A stretch of DNA of 64,000 bases from Aplidium turbinatum (GCA_918807975.1 OU964932.1:5642001-5706000); one strand, 5' to 3'; shown: positions 34,974 through 46,819, counted from the stretch's first letter. Notes: generated by a model from the letters alone, not told the origin. Numbers and translations: made by a program.

Positions 34974-35484
34974 GTATTTAACTGACCAAGCAATATATTT
35001 GAAAAGGTAACCTGTACAACAGTGTACATCAATTGTAGCTTTAACATGAAAAGGAAAGAAAAAAACAAGATAATTAGCTGGCTTGACCTAATCAGCTGTC
35101 TTGAGTTATTTTCTGTCTTAAGCAATTGCTCAACTTACCCCATCTCCACCATTTAAAAAAAAGTTATTTTTTTCAAAAACTGCTAGAAAACTATATTGTA
35201 TTATTGGCCACAAGCCGAGGCAGATGTAACCTCAATTGCAAAATGAATTTCATCTATCTCTACTAATAATTCAATAAACAGAAATTTCCGTCGCTGCCAA
35301 AATTTACTCCTAAACTCAAAAAAGTTCAACCATTCCTAAACAAAGCTTCCAGTTGTTTAGATCGATACAGTGGCTTAAAAGGCATTATGGGTAAAATAAC
35401 TTGGTGACGGAAAAATTCGTTTTAGCTTTTCCGTTTGCCCGGAACTAGGGGTTGCTCAACTCACCCCACCTTCCCCTACCCTGT

Positions 35485-35660
35485 AAAATGTAAACCAATC
35501 CGCTCCGGCTTATTTCATTCTCTTCCCAACTCTTGGAATGACTGCACTTGTATTTCACTGCAAGTTTGTATGCAAATTCTCGAACCTAAAATGAAAAAAA
35601 GAAGATTGAATTTTTTTCCCAAAATTTTAAGTGCAGCCTACTTCTAATCTACTTCTGTAT
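35485..35660 (-). repeat. fragment of the 29,886 pogo-type element
   Basis: Matches 29,970-30,120 (AACCAATCCGCTCCGGCTT, ACTTGTATTTCACTGCAAG). It includes the intron acceptor and start of the second exon only, and adjoins the end of the 34,021 element. Confidence 0.8.
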
Positions 35661-36892
35661 AAAGAAGTCAGTATTGCTCACAGACCAGATAGCAAGCCGA
35701 CATTTTAAAGAATGTCTAAGAACTTACTTAGCTGCTGGATTTATTGCACAGCCAGAGCGTATCATCATTTCATGTGGGTATGCACATTGCACAGTACACC
35801 GACTTAATTTGTGGATGGCCTGCTTTAAAATATTTTACTTAATTTTATCGTTTCTGGTGCATTCACCGAACTATGTTGTTTGCGTGTGAGTGTTGAATAC
35901 CACATTGTTGCAACCATGTGGTCATTTACGTTGTTTTTACAAATTGCAAGTCTATGAACTTTGTTTCTCCTATTATAAATGCTGCAATTGTAACAGTATA
36001 ACAATTGTAACTTGCAGTTGTAACAATTGTAACAGTATAGGTTATCCATGTTGCTTTCATCGCTTTCGACTCCGCGTTCCAAACGTGAAACAGGAGTCCG
36101 CCGGAAATTCTTTAGTCGTTTGATTGAACGCTGCTCGTCGCTTAACAAAATTAATTGTATTTTCATCAACCGCAATTTGCCAATGTGCTCACAGTTTTAG
36201 AATCTGTATTATTTTGAGCATATGCTGTGACACTATGTCAACGTATAGGCTAGGCCTAACTCAATAACCGTTCAATGCTAGGTGTGCCATGTCACACATT
36301 TAATAATCACTGTTTTATAGGACCTACTGCTATCATTGTGTAGGAAAGTATGAGTAACAGCAAATTTGACGTCATTATTTTCGGTTTCCCTAATTCCGTC
36401 CCCATTGCACATGAGCAGAGTTGTTGCCACTTGTCTTCAAAACGTTCCTGTTTTTTTTTTAAATATAATCTAATTCTATGCAATCGCAAATGTGCCAATA
36501 CCTACGTATATGTTTGTTTTTTACATTATAGTTGCACCCATAGATTGTTTCAAAACGTATTTATTTTGCTGCACTTGTAGCATCAACAGAACGGCATTCA
36601 ACGTTTTTTTTATAATCATCCAAGTCGGTTATTCGAAGCAGGCTGTTCAAACGCCGTAACGGTTCTATAAAAGTGTTACGAAAATGCTGTGTCGCTTGAC
36701 AAGAGTTGGCAGTGCATGAGAACCAGCAACCATAACATGGTAAGACGAATAAAATAATCGTCAAAAAGTGAGTTACGCCATTATGTTATTAGTCGGACGA
36801 TGTTTAGGTTCTGTTGCAGACACTTTTCAATTCCTCAGTCAATGATATTTCTGCCTTCACAATCAACTGATTAATTCGCTTCTTTAAATGCT

Positions 36893-37598
36893 CTTGATGC
36901 CATTTGTTACACCGAAATATCGCAAAAGCAAGTATTGTTACTAACCAGTGCTTTAGCAATTTACCTTTGATTTTTTTTGTTACATTTGTTTGACTTAAGC
37001 TCTTGTGCGGTGTGCCACAAATTTATAGTGAAACGAAATTCATCATCATAATCCATCGTCGGTTTGTTCCCCACTAGTGGGGGTGGCCGATTGTTTCCGC
37101 GCAGCAATTGTCTTAATCCCTTTTCTCCATTTCACCCTATCCCTTGCATCTTCCTCCTTCAGTCCGACTTTTTTAAACTCGTCCTTCACTTGTTGTTTCC
37201 ACGTTCTTCTTGGACGACCGCGTTTCCTCGGTACCCGGTCATTTGGTCGACAGGACGTTTGGTCGACAGACATTTGGTCGACAGGACGTTTGGTCGACAG
37301 GACGTTAGGTCGACAGAACGATTTATTTTAGGGTTAGGGTTAGTTAGCTAACCGTAACCCTAATCTAACCCTGACTCTAACCCTAACCCTAAAATAAATC
37401 GTTCTGTCGACCTAACGTCCTGTCGACCAAACGTCCTGTCGACCAAATGTCTGTCGACCAAACGACCGTGCACCGTTTCCTCTTCCCATCCACCTTTAGA
37501 TCTAGTGCCTTTCTAAGAAACTAGATCTAAGAATTGTTTCTCTACTAAACGTTTATCTTGTATGTGTTTCACCCTAACATAGATATTGGTTCTGTAGC
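36893..37598 (-). mobile_element. insertion holding a LINE 3' fragment
   Basis: Copy 2 joins the two flanks directly (AAATGCT then AAGCTGCAC at about 48,667). The insert contains, on the minus strand, RGRPRRTWKQQVKDEFKK and DRVKWRKGIKTI, the C-terminal end of a LINE ORF2, with a TGATGATGAA tail near 37,040. A 244-bp palindrome is inserted in this coding tail. Confidence 0.7.
37230..37473. mobile_element. palindromic MITE with telomere-like core (GTCGAC type)
   Basis: Almost the whole 244 bp is an inverted repeat: the left arm repeats TTTGGTCGACAG units and the right arm their complements. The centre is a telomere-like run of TTAGGG on one side and CCCTAA on the other. CGTTTCCTC, a 9-bp target duplication, flanks it at 37,221-37,229 and 37,474-37,482. 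The target is the KRKRGRP codons of a LINE tail, which allows the original sequence to be checked. It has no coding capacity. Confidence 0.88.
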
Positions 37599-37687
37599 AA
37601 GCTGCACTATTTACCTAATAAATAAGCAATAACATATGTATTGTATTGTTGCTTCACTGGACGTTTCGCGCCCCCCACGACAAAGCT

Positions 37688-38474
37688 CATCTTTGGTTTT
37701 AAGCATAACATCACATTTGTTGCAAGCGTGGGCCCACGGCCTACTAGAACACGGCCAAATATGTTGCTATTTGGGAAAATTTCTAAGAGTCTTTACAATC
37801 ATAGCTATGACAAACCTGTCATTTTCCCACTTACAGAAGTATGTAAACTAAGCAATATTTGCATCTAGACATATGTTTGGCTTGTTTTGCAGGAAATTAG
37901 ATATGTAGGCTATGTTAAGCACGATTTGTGCAATAATAATGTCAAATATGTAAGACTTTTCAACTGCATCCTGGAGGTAGTCTCTAAGTCTCATCATAAA
38001 GTCGTTAGGTTTTTGTATAGCAGGATCTTTCGCCAAAAGACATTATTTTACTTGCAAATTAAACTAAACAAAAACGAAAAAAAGGCGAAAAACAAAACAA
38101 ACTAAAATTTAAATTGGTACATCAAATCAACATCTTACAACATAGAATCAACAAAAAATCCATATTTTAAATAGAACATGCAATTGCACCAAACGATACT
38201 ACCTCCAGGGTGCAGTTGAAAAGTCTTTCATATACAGTACATTATTATTGTGTAAAGTGTGCTCAACGTACATACCTAATCTCTGGTTAAACATGCCAAA
38301 CATATGTCTAGGTGCAAATATTGCTTATTTTACTTACTTCTGGTAATGGGAAGATGACAGGTTTGTCATGGCTATGATTGTAACAATTCAGACTCTTAGA
38401 AATTTCCTCAAATAGCAACATATTTGGCCGTGTTCTAGTAGGTCATGGTGGGCCTATTGCAATACATTCCTAAA
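37688..38474. mobile_element. foldback (long imperfect palindrome) element
   Basis: The arms pair over long distances: CGGCCTACTAGAACACGGCC at 37,738 is complemented at 38,430-38,450, AGACATATGTTTGGC at 37,867 near 38,300, and CAACTGCATCCTGGAGGTAG at 37,961 near 38,205-38,220. Copy 2 lacks the whole block (AAGCT then AAGCAATTTTT at 48,752), so it arrived as a unit. No coding sequence. The exact ends and target duplication are unclear. Confidence 0.78.
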
Positions 38475-38516
38475 AAGCAATTTTTCGCTTTCCACTAAGC
38501 AACTTGGTTTGATAAA

Positions 38517-39222
38517 CAGTAGAATTCGCCTATAACGGCTTCGTTTATAACGTCAATTCGCCTATTACGTCACATTTCGCTCGGTCCCGGCAGAATTCCT
38601 ATCTTTTACATACATTGTAGTTCGGCTACAACAGCATCGCCTATAACGTCAATTCGCATGTAACAGCACCCTTTAGTGGTCCCCAGACGTCTTTTGTTCG
38701 TTTATAACGTCACTTTAAGCCATCACTTTCACCACGAACGGTCAGTCTTTTAATCCAGTTAGCGCTGCTGCTTGCAAAATGTCTTCCCTTTATTTCGCTA
38801 CGTCGTTCTCAGCAGGGACTTCAACTGAATTAACTTTTTTCCCGCGTGAAAAATTATCACGTGTAAAAAGCAGCTCTACAGCTGTGTCAAATCCGAAAAA
38901 AGACGAAACAGCTTAAGATCAATGCCTTTTTTGCTAATAAACAATGAACTTTTCTACTACTGTATGTAACAAGCTGTATTGCGCAAATTTCCTGTATCTT
39001 TCGCTGTGGGTTATTTTTTTTAAACAATTTCTTTACTGAATTTTTTGCGTGTCTTTTGTCAGTTTTGTACTACCCAGTAACCCTGATTGGATTATACACC
39101 TCTTTCTTTAATCAAAAGACAGTTGTGGAATAGTTTGCGGTAGTTCGTCTATAACGTCAATTCGGCTATAACGTCAGTTTTTGCAAATCCCCTAGAGGTG
39201 CCGTTATAGGCGAATTCTACTG
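38517..39222. mobile_element. pogo/Tigger-like MITE, TA target
   Basis: 706 bp with perfect terminal inverted repeats CAGTAGAATTCGCCTATAAC. Subterminal repeats of CTATAACGTCAATTCG lie near both ends. A CAGT start with a TA target fits pogo-type Tc1/mariner elements. Copy 2 of the duplication shows the empty site GATATAATTCG at about 48,791. The left TA now reads AA. No transposase frame is present. Confidence 0.85.
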
Positions 39223-39329
39223 TAATTCGATCGAAATTTGACTGGGTGTGATGCGTAGCTGTTATCTTCTTTTCCAAAGCTGCAGAAGCTTGCTCTCATC
39301 AATGCTACGGTAATTGGTTTGGTTGGTTG

Positions 39330-39622
39330 TGAATCTCTATTCTCGGACTAACTTGATTGGTTATTCCTGGTAGTTTCGCATACTTGTAGACTAGAGACTC
39401 TTGAGTTGACGCAGGGCCAATTATCGAGATTGACAGAATGAAGTTTCCGATTGTTGAAGTGTTGTTGCCTGGGAATTGTTCCATCCATTAGGTGCCGCTG
39501 AATGGAGAGCAGTCCTGAGAACGCGTTGCTCAAGCGCACACCCGAAAGTCGAACCAGCACCGCTTGATCTAAGCTTCTTTGTTGACGAAGTCACGTGCTA
39601 ACCAACTGAGCTATCGGGTCGG
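39330..39622 (-). repeat. tRNA-derived SINE (reference copy)
   Basis: On the minus strand the head starts CCGACCCGATAGCTCAGTTG (A box TAGCTCAGTTGG) and carries a B box GGTTCGACTTT, so it derives from a tRNA. The body continues with CAGTCCTGAGAACGC-type blocks and ends in a tail containing GGATAAAGATTCAAAACC-like sequence. The same family occurs at least ten times between 39 and 58 kb. It is not a functional tRNA gene because the fold is not kept outside the two boxes. Confidence 0.85.
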
Positions 39623-40623
39623 ACATACTAATTAAAGTCGTCAACAAGATCTTGAGTTGAAATTGGTGCAATGACTTCTGTTGTGAAGTGCCCCGTTTCC
39701 ACCAACGTTTTGTTCGACCAGTTGGTCATTAAGTTCTGTGGATAAAATGCAACATAGTGTTGCAAAGATCAATAGCTCTTAGGCTGCAAAAAGTAGTTAA
39801 TGGCCCAATTCGTGTTATCAAAATTGTCAAAGGTCGCACAGCCGTTGAAAGTAAGTAGCCTAAAGTTGAAAAATAAATAAACTCTTACTTTAGCTTGCCG
39901 AGTGCAAGCAAAGAGCGAACACACTTCAACCAATATGCTCAACAATATAAATCATCATCGTGTGTCACACGGCTGACTGCACACCACGCAATTTATCTTT
40001 GTAGGCAGCATTCAAGTTAACATCCTATTCGTTTTATTTGTTCAATAATGGTAGGTCAGCTAACGCAAATTCTGATGAAGAAACTAACGCAAAAGTGACC
40101 GGTTTTTACATCTTTGCCAGCGCTGCTGCCCATCGTCACTTATCTTCAATGTTATCTGCGCTTCAAGCAATTAGTCTTATCGTTTGATAATATTGTAAAA
40201 TGATTGTACCATAGCCCAAGCCCAGTGGCGGCTCGTAAAAGGGAGCTGTGGAGCTGCAGCTCCCTCTGCGATGTGACATCTAAATAGAACTTGTTAAAAA
40301 TACCCTTACAAAAATTTTCCTCAACGTCCTCGTGATGATTCAACTTGCCTTCGCTGTTCTTGCATATTCACTCTTTAGCATTCTTTTTAAAAATTTGAAT
40401 GGAAACACTGCAGTGGAGCTGAGCAACCAAGAAGCTCCACGAAGGGTGTTCTTTCTATTATGACGATTTGGGAAAACCCCAATGACGCGAACACAAACGC
40501 AGGCAAAAGCGGTAACTCTTGATAGCCTCTGGGAGCTGTGCTCCCAACAGTTTGACTGTGTTCCAATGTTGCTCAGGTCAGCACGTACACTGCTGGTTTC
40601 GTTAGACAGCTTACCGGTCATTG

Positions 40624-42560
40624 ACGATAGACTATGAAATGCAGAAAAGTTTTATTATTTGACATAACTTTGCCTATAATTGTTCCCGACAATTTTCACC
40701 AAATCAAACGTCATATAAAAACCGTTCAAGTCTACTGAATATTACGTCATGGAAATTCCTAAAGCATGTGCCAAAATTGCACCAGCGTTCATAAGAATTG
40801 TGTCAAACCTGTTTGGGCCTGTTTAAACAGGAAATATTACATCAGCTTTAAACACCTGTTGGAATGACTTCATAATTGTCTTTCATTATTGCGTCACAGT
40901 ACTGCATACGTGAATTTGAGATATTGCTATCTATTCTGGTCATTCGTAAGGTGATTGTTTGAAAGTTGGCCGCACATTTAACTGTTGGCTTAGTGCTTGC
41001 TAGCTGGACAAAGGTTCCGTCTTTTATCCAAGTAATCTGTTCTGTAGTGACAGTTTTCAGTGGTGTACGCGTTGCACCCCCTCGTTTTCGGTAGCCGTGG
41101 GCTAATTTTTACAGAAATACACTTTTTGAAAAGAAGTTCAAGTGTGTGTTTCTTCGGTCATTATATGCAGACGAAAGGATCCAGGAACTTTAAGTTACAA
41201 TTTTCCCACGAAGAAATTATGGTTTACCGCTGTGACCAATAATAAGCTGTTCATTGGCTAGATTTGCCTTATAGCATTTCAGGACTTTGTTATACCAGTC
41301 TACAGTGAGTAATTTTTGGCATACATGGTTGCAAGAGCAATAGGCAGGTAGGGCACTTAAGACTAACCTGTGGGATGTTGAACCAGTCTGAAGTAGGCTA
41401 CTATAGCCTGAGTACCGTATTGATATATTCCTAGTTTCTACTGTCTTATCCCTTTTGAATTGTTAATTGTGTAGCCTACTGTAGACAGGTAGAACAAATA
41501 AGAACCGGCAACTCATATTGTATTAACTAAGCTGCTAAATTGGCTACACTGCCTGACTATCTTTCATTTTACCTACACATAGCTTATGTAAGATTAATGT
41601 TTCAAATTATGCTATCATCATTATACTGAATGTTAAAGCTTTTTTGATCTGATCATAGACAACTCTGTTCAATATTTGCAAAGTACAACTTTCAATAGGT
41701 TATCATTACAAGAAAAAATCAATATTAAACTTGAAGGTAGGCCAACGCCTTCCCTTGAAATTTCACAAAGAGCACCATCCAGCAGTAGTAGGCTAAAGGT
41801 TATACCCGGCATTTTAATCAACATTTATACAAAACTAACTTGTGGCTATGTGGCTGCAGTGCAAAAAATGCATTATTTTGTTTTCCATGCTTACTGTTTG
41901 GTGGTGATACATCATGGACAAAGTCTAGAATTAAAGATTTAAATCATATCAATTGAAACATTGCAAGACATGATAAATCACAATTTCATTTGAACAAAAT
42001 GGTAAATTTACCTCTTTTAGGTACAGCTAATATTGCTTCCCAGCTTGATTCTGGATACAGATATAATCAATTGCTCGCCACAGTGAGAAAGTGATAGAAA
42101 ATCGGCAAATTTTATCAAAAATTATCAACTGCATCAAACTGTGTGAGAAATTTGAGTTGCCACTCAGAGGTCATGATGAGGTAGCGATCCATTATTGCAA
42201 AGAAGTTGCTTGCAAAGTGGTAGCTACACTAAGATTTAGGTTTTAGTTTTTTTTTTCTTGTTAGGTTACTAAGCACTTTTTCATTATGTTCAGAGCCATT
42301 CTTAAGCTAATTTTTATTGCTACATACCATCTAACACTCATCCTTACAACGCTGTGATTTTACTTTTATGAGAGTTCATACCTGCTGTATTAACTGTTTT
42401 TAATTTCTCTGAAATCGCTTCATTCGCATGATGACTACGTATGAGTGGTGCAACGATCAATGCATTCCAGAGGTTAGTTGTAATTTTTGAAGTTTTGTAC
42501 CATTAAATAAACAATTTTTAGTAAATGCTATATCTCATAGTTTTATGCTGGAAGTTTCAT
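40624..42560. other. interior of hAT-like element, no gene recognised
   Basis: About 1.9 kb. An 88-codon plus-strand frame at 41,676-41,942 has no recognisable motif. Nothing else supportable. Confidence 0.5.
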
Positions 42561-42567
42561 TTGGACT

Positions 42568-42752
42568 TATACGGAGCTGGTATACAAGTCCCCCCCTGGT
42601 AACTCATGACAAAGACAGGACTCGACCAAACATATAGGGTGAAACTACTTTACCTTTGCTTTACTGTTCACACACTTCAGTCCACATGTTTTGGTCAATT
42701 CCTCTTTGTCATGAGTTACCAGGGTGAGGGGAACTTGTATACCAGCTCCCAA
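42568..42752. repeat. 185-bp hairpin-forming inverted repeat
   Basis: GAGCTGGTATACAAGTCCCC and CCTGGTAACTCATGACAAAG on the left are matched by complements CTTTGTCATGAGTTACCAGG and ACTTGTATACCAGCTCCC on the right. The loop is about 60 bp. It looks like a small MITE and adjoins the LINE fragment. Confidence 0.8.
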
Positions 42753-43935
42753 ACTTCTTATAAATCGTCTCAAATCAGATTTTGACATTACAGGAATGAC
42801 ACTTGACTGGTTCTCTCATCTTTTTGACCGAACTCAGTCTGTAGCAATTGAAAACTCAATGTCTTCTGCAACATTCCTTTCTTCTGGAGTTTCTCAGGGT
42901 TCTGTTCTCGGCCCTGTCTGGTTTTGCCTCTACAAACCTCTGTTTGACATCATGAAGCGACATAGGCTTTCATACATAGAGTTTTACAACACTCATATGC
43001 TGATGATATACAATTGTATTTGCATGTTACTGATGAAGATTCATCGTGTTGTATTAAAAATCAAAAATGTTTGGTTGATATTTCAAATTGGGTGTTCTAT
43101 AGCCTACTGTAGGCTAATATGTTAAAACTGGATCAAGAAAAATGTAAGTTTATTGTATTTTTTCCAAAACGGTGTATTTCAAAGTTTAACGACATGACCC
43201 TTACCCTGAGTAATATTATTCCTTCTTCTTCTAATTCAATTAAATTGCTTGGTGTATCATTAAATCAACATTTGTGTTTGGAAAAATTTGTCAGTGACAC
43301 TGTTAAATGTGCTTTTTTCATCTCAGAAATATTGGTTCCATCAGACAGTTCATAAATATTGATGCTTGTAAAACTTTAACTCATGCACATCCAGGCTTGT
43401 TTATTCAAATTCATTGTTAAATAACATTGTGCTATTTTGCGTCTTCAAAGAGTTCAGAATACTGCCGCTCGACTAATTACTTTAACACGCAAACATGAGC
43501 ATATTACTCCTATACTAAAATCCCTGCATTGGCTTCCAGTATTGTATCGTATTCGTTTCAAAATATGTCTATTAATTTATAAAGTTTTCCATGGTTTTGC
43601 TCAGAACTGTCTGGACACTTTGCTTGTTCATTATAAACCTGCCAGAACTTTGCGTTCTCAACATTGCTCCTCTTGTGCAACCCTTCATGTAAGACACAAT
43701 GTGGAAATCGCACTTTCCCAGCTCTTGCTGCCAGTTGCTGGAATTGTTTGCCTATTTGTGTAAAAGAAGCTGAAAAATTAAATGAATTCAAAACGTTCTA
43801 TTTCACTGAACATTAGGCCTATAACTGAAAGTACCGTATTAATTATCACCATTGTCATGCACAGTGCACAGTGTCCAGGGGCATAGTTTGCACTGTGGAT
43901 GTGGTGCTATGTAAATGTTAGTATATTATGCGTGA
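42753..43935 (+). mobile_element. LINE (CR1/L2-like) reverse transcriptase fragment
   Basis: Reverse-transcriptase motifs are clear: LLINRLKSDFDITGMTLDWF, then GVSQGSVLGPVWFCLY, then, in a shifted frame near 42,985, the catalytic YADD, then KLDQEKCKFIVFFPK. A thumb/C-terminal block at 43,437-43,763 reads LQRVQNTAARLITLTRKHEH and ILKSLHWLPVLYRIRFK. The 3' UTR has GGTGCTATGTAAATG, like the GCGCTATATAAAT end of L2-like elements. The N-terminal endonuclease is missing, and at least one frameshift and several stops break the ORF. Confidence 0.85.
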
Positions 43936-45057
43936 AAATTATTTCTACTTAGCCCTCGTAACAACATGGTTCACGGCACCGGACCGACTGTAGACACTAT
44001 CGTCTAAATGTGTAAGTCAGCACACCTCTAAATGTGTTATGTGGTTTGTTATCTGTCTGTCTGAGTTAGCTGTGTGTGTCATTGCCATGTTGTTCTTTCA
44101 ATTTTGTTGCTGCAATGCACTTGCCTTCCTCCGTACGTCAAAAGGGTTGTATCGAAAAACACGGTCAAACGATAATATTCAAGGCAAAATTTACGAGAAC
44201 TATGTCAGTATATTATTTGAACTTAGTCTCTTCATTCACTTCGACATTACTGTTTGATTACATCTTCCAAACTATTATAGTCTATGGTTGGCTGCTCAAC
44301 AAAATAAAGTAAATACAAGTGACTTTACCGCAATAAACAAAGAAAATTTGTTTATTTTAAATATCACCGTATGTGATGTAGTCCTGGTCCTTGGGTACTT
44401 ACTATAAACTGCAACCAGCAGCAGAAATTTCACTTTGAGGCAGAATGGTGTTACCTCTTAATTGTCGTTGCTCATTGGGACAAGGTGTAGTAGCCTACCA
44501 AATAGTATCCCTGGCTGAAGTTACAGCTGTCCGAGCTGTGTATATGTTTTGTAAAGGCCTTTGTTTCATTTCAGGTGCAGTAGCCATGCATTTTATTTCG
44601 CTGCAGTAATACACACTTTCCTATGCGTGTTTTAACGATCATCGTTTGGCTGCTGTTTCTAGTGCTATTTTCGTGTGTTTACACTTTGTCGTTGTTTGTG
44701 TGCGCTGGAAGAAATTAAATAAACCTCCGTCATAACACCCAGCACCCCATAACACCATGGAGTTTTTCAAAGAACAGTAGGGCTACTCCACCTGTATTTG
44801 AGACTTCTTGTTATATAAAATCTACTTGCACCTTAATTATGGAAATTTATGTCTGTGAAAACTCTTTGTAAAGGTAATCAATACATTAATCTCGATTATT
44901 TTGATTGCAATTTTTGCTGGAAATACGCTCAGAACGCACCAAAGTCAATGTAATTTGTCAAAATTTTCTGAGGGAGGCCCCCCAGACCCCCCGCCGGAAC
45001 GTTCGCCTTTGGCGAACTCTGCAGGGACATGTCACTTGCAGCACCCTCACTTCTACA
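43936..45057. other. right part of hAT-like element, no gene recognised
   Basis: No supportable coding sequence. The last 130 bp carry C-rich blocks (GGCCCCCCAGACCCCC) similar to the subterminal blocks of the MITE at 51,328. Confidence 0.5.
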
Positions 45058-45104
45058 GGCCACGAGCCGCCACTGCCCAAGCCTTTATTTCCACAGAAGC
45101 AACT

Positions 45105-45366
45105 ATGATTTGGTTTTGAATCTTCATCCTCGGACTGACAAAGCCTTGATAAGTTATTCCTGGTAGTTTCGCGCATTTATAGAGGCTCTTGACGCGGGGC
45201 CGGTTACCGAGATTGACAGAGTGAAGTTTTCCGATTGTTGAAGTGTTGTTGCCGGGTAAATATTCCATTCACTAGGTGCCACTAAATGGAGAGCAGTCCT
45301 GAAAGTGCATTGCTCAAGCGCACACCCCGAGAGCCGGGCGCGTAACCGCTGAGCTAACGGGGCGGC
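45105..45366 (-). repeat. tRNA-derived SINE copy
   Basis: Nearly full length: the head ends at GCTGAGCTAACGGGGCGG on the plus strand; body blocks include CACTAGGTGCCACTAAATGG. Its partner in copy 2 is at 49,555-49,805. Confidence 0.82.
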
Positions 45367-45749
45367 GGATTTCGTCTAATATAGCAATAAGCATATGATC
45401 TGGCTGGTTTCAAGTGGAGTTCACGTACGAGCCAGATATGGACTATGCGATAAACGGTGCAAGTTTGCTTCTGTAGTTGATTTCACTTCTGACCGTGTCA
45501 GCGACAAACGCCAAGGTCGATATGTGCAAACACTACATGACGGCAACTTGCATCGGGGCTGATGAGCCTGTTACTAGTCTACCATACGACGGTGCTGATC
45601 CAGGTCAACTTCCAATGATGACCGGAGACTGGCAGGGCTAAGTTGATCAATTTGATTGCGGGAATCTTTATCCGCGGATTGGATACATTATGGCAGTCTC
45701 ACATACAATACTTAAAAAGATTTTGAACGACTGACGCAGAGCTGGTTGA

Positions 45750-46085
45750 TTGGTTTTGAATCTTTATCCTCAGACTAACAAAGCCTTGATAGGTTATTCC
45801 TGGTAGTTTCGCATACTTGTAGAGGCTCTTGATGGGAATTGATTCCATTCACTAGGTGCCGCTGAATGGAGAGCAGTCATGAAAAGTTGCTTAAGCGCAC
45901 ACCCCGAGAGTCGAACTTGCATCACGTGATCTTTAGCCTGGTGCGTAACCACTGAGTTAACGGGGCGGAGCTGACATAGTGAAGTTTTCGATTGTTGAAG
46001 AAGTAATATTCGATCCATTAGCCGCCACTGAACAGAGAGCTGTTCTTAAATGCGTTGCTCAAGCGCGCACCCTAAGAGCCAGCAC
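45750..46085 (-). repeat. two adjoining SINE copies
   Basis: A first copy ends at ACTGAGTTAACGGGGCGG (45,968). A second, truncated copy follows with ATTAGCCGCCACTGAACAG and AAGCGCGCACCCTAAGAG. The region corresponds to 50,125-50,395 in copy 2. Confidence 0.75.
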
Positions 46086-46595
46086 TACTTCATGTTGCAG
46101 TTTCTTAGTGAACAGAAAGCAAGGGTCAGATACGAGTGGTCATGATTAGCCTAATAACGCAAATTCTGTGCAATAAAACGTAGGCGGCGAACACGCTGAG
46201 TTGAAAGGAATGTCACAACCCAGACAGTAAATCAGTTGCCTTTTTTTACATTTGATACAACGTCTGTAGACGATCGATGTAAAAAACATGACTGATTAGC
46301 TGTCTGGGAATGAGAATAACTTTGACCAAAAGCAGGTAGTCACGAGAAACTCAAGCTCCCCCCCCCCCGTATTTGAACAGCCCAGCATAACAATTTTGGT
46401 AAAAATTGGCGCATTTGACGAGAGTTGTTCCTTGATTTAGTCATCTCCTCGACCTCTTGGCCACCATCGCAGTCTTTTTCTGAGTTGTTTTAACTCACAA
46501 AAGCAGTGATTCGTTCATCTTCTCAGTTCAGTTCAGTCTGCGTGAAATCCTCGCGTGCTTGTGAAACATTTGAAACTTTTGTTTTGCAACAACGC

Positions 46596-46819
46596 TTCAA
46601 CAACGAAGTGGAATGACAACACTTAGTTCATACTATAGGTGTAATAACAAATATTTTGTCAACACATCATGTTAGAATTTAACTGATCGGTTGTTGCATG
46701 ACATAAGGCTGGTGTAGCCATGTCGGAATATCAAACGTGTAGCTTGTGGCATATAAGTGTATGACAAATGAGTACAGTGACTTACAATAGGCCTAGTTGC
46801 CAAAACATCCGCATTGTTT
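46596..46819. other. no feature recognised
   Basis: Short stretch between copy 1 of the duplication and a CACTA-like fragment; nothing recognised. Confidence 0.5.

Larger units (their letters stand above)
34021..35481 (-). mobile_element. pogo/psq-type transposon, 5' half
   Basis: The right end, read on the minus strand, begins CAGGGTAGGGGAAGGTGGGG, a pogo-like terminus. Exon 1 starts with an ATG at about 34,973 (MPRVYQRKTNRGNIQDAV, then a psq helix-turn-helix reading VNAASVDHGIKRMTLTRYIN) and ends at a GTATGC donor near 34,582. A second exon (about 34,021-34,160) has KPEATSLARAS and, shifted by one frame, AFNKHTVSEFFSNLASVM before GTAACC. The DDE part and the other terminus are not found. 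The intron holds a palindrome (34,240-34,429). Confidence 0.75.
40223..45075. mobile_element. 4.85-kb hAT-like element, probably composite
   Basis: Termini CAGTGGCGGCTCGT and ACGAGCCGCCACTG are perfect inverted repeats. CCCAAGCC flanks both ends (40,215-40,222 and 45,076-45,083), and copy 2 has it once at the empty site, 49,524-49,531. The 8-bp duplication and CAGTGGCG end fit hAT. I see no hAT transposase inside; a 93-codon minus-strand frame at 40,340-40,621 is unrecognised. The interior contains a hairpin (42,568-42,752) and a CR1/L2-like LINE fragment, so much of its length is later insertion. Confidence 0.85.
35666..46595 (+). repeat. segmental duplication, copy 1 (10.9 kb)
   Basis: Unique blocks here recur in the same order and orientation at 47,755-50,887. 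Shared landmarks include GCTCACAGACCAGATAGCAAG (35,676 and 47,765 areas, in overlapping pieces), the 36,790-36,892 block, the 39,222-39,280 block, the 39,460-40,222 block and the 45,076-46,595 block. The extra length comes mainly from four inserted elements. No host gene was recognised in the shared sequence. Confidence 0.9.

Noticed and set aside
37320-37395. Interstitial telomere array
   Set aside because: The TTAGGG units lie in inverted halves at the centre of a palindromic element with target duplications, so they are not a fusion point or a chromosome end.
39540-39622. Possible tRNA gene on the minus strand
   Set aside because: The A and B boxes are present, but the sequence recurs with a long non-tRNA tail in many places and does not keep the cloverleaf; it is a SINE head.
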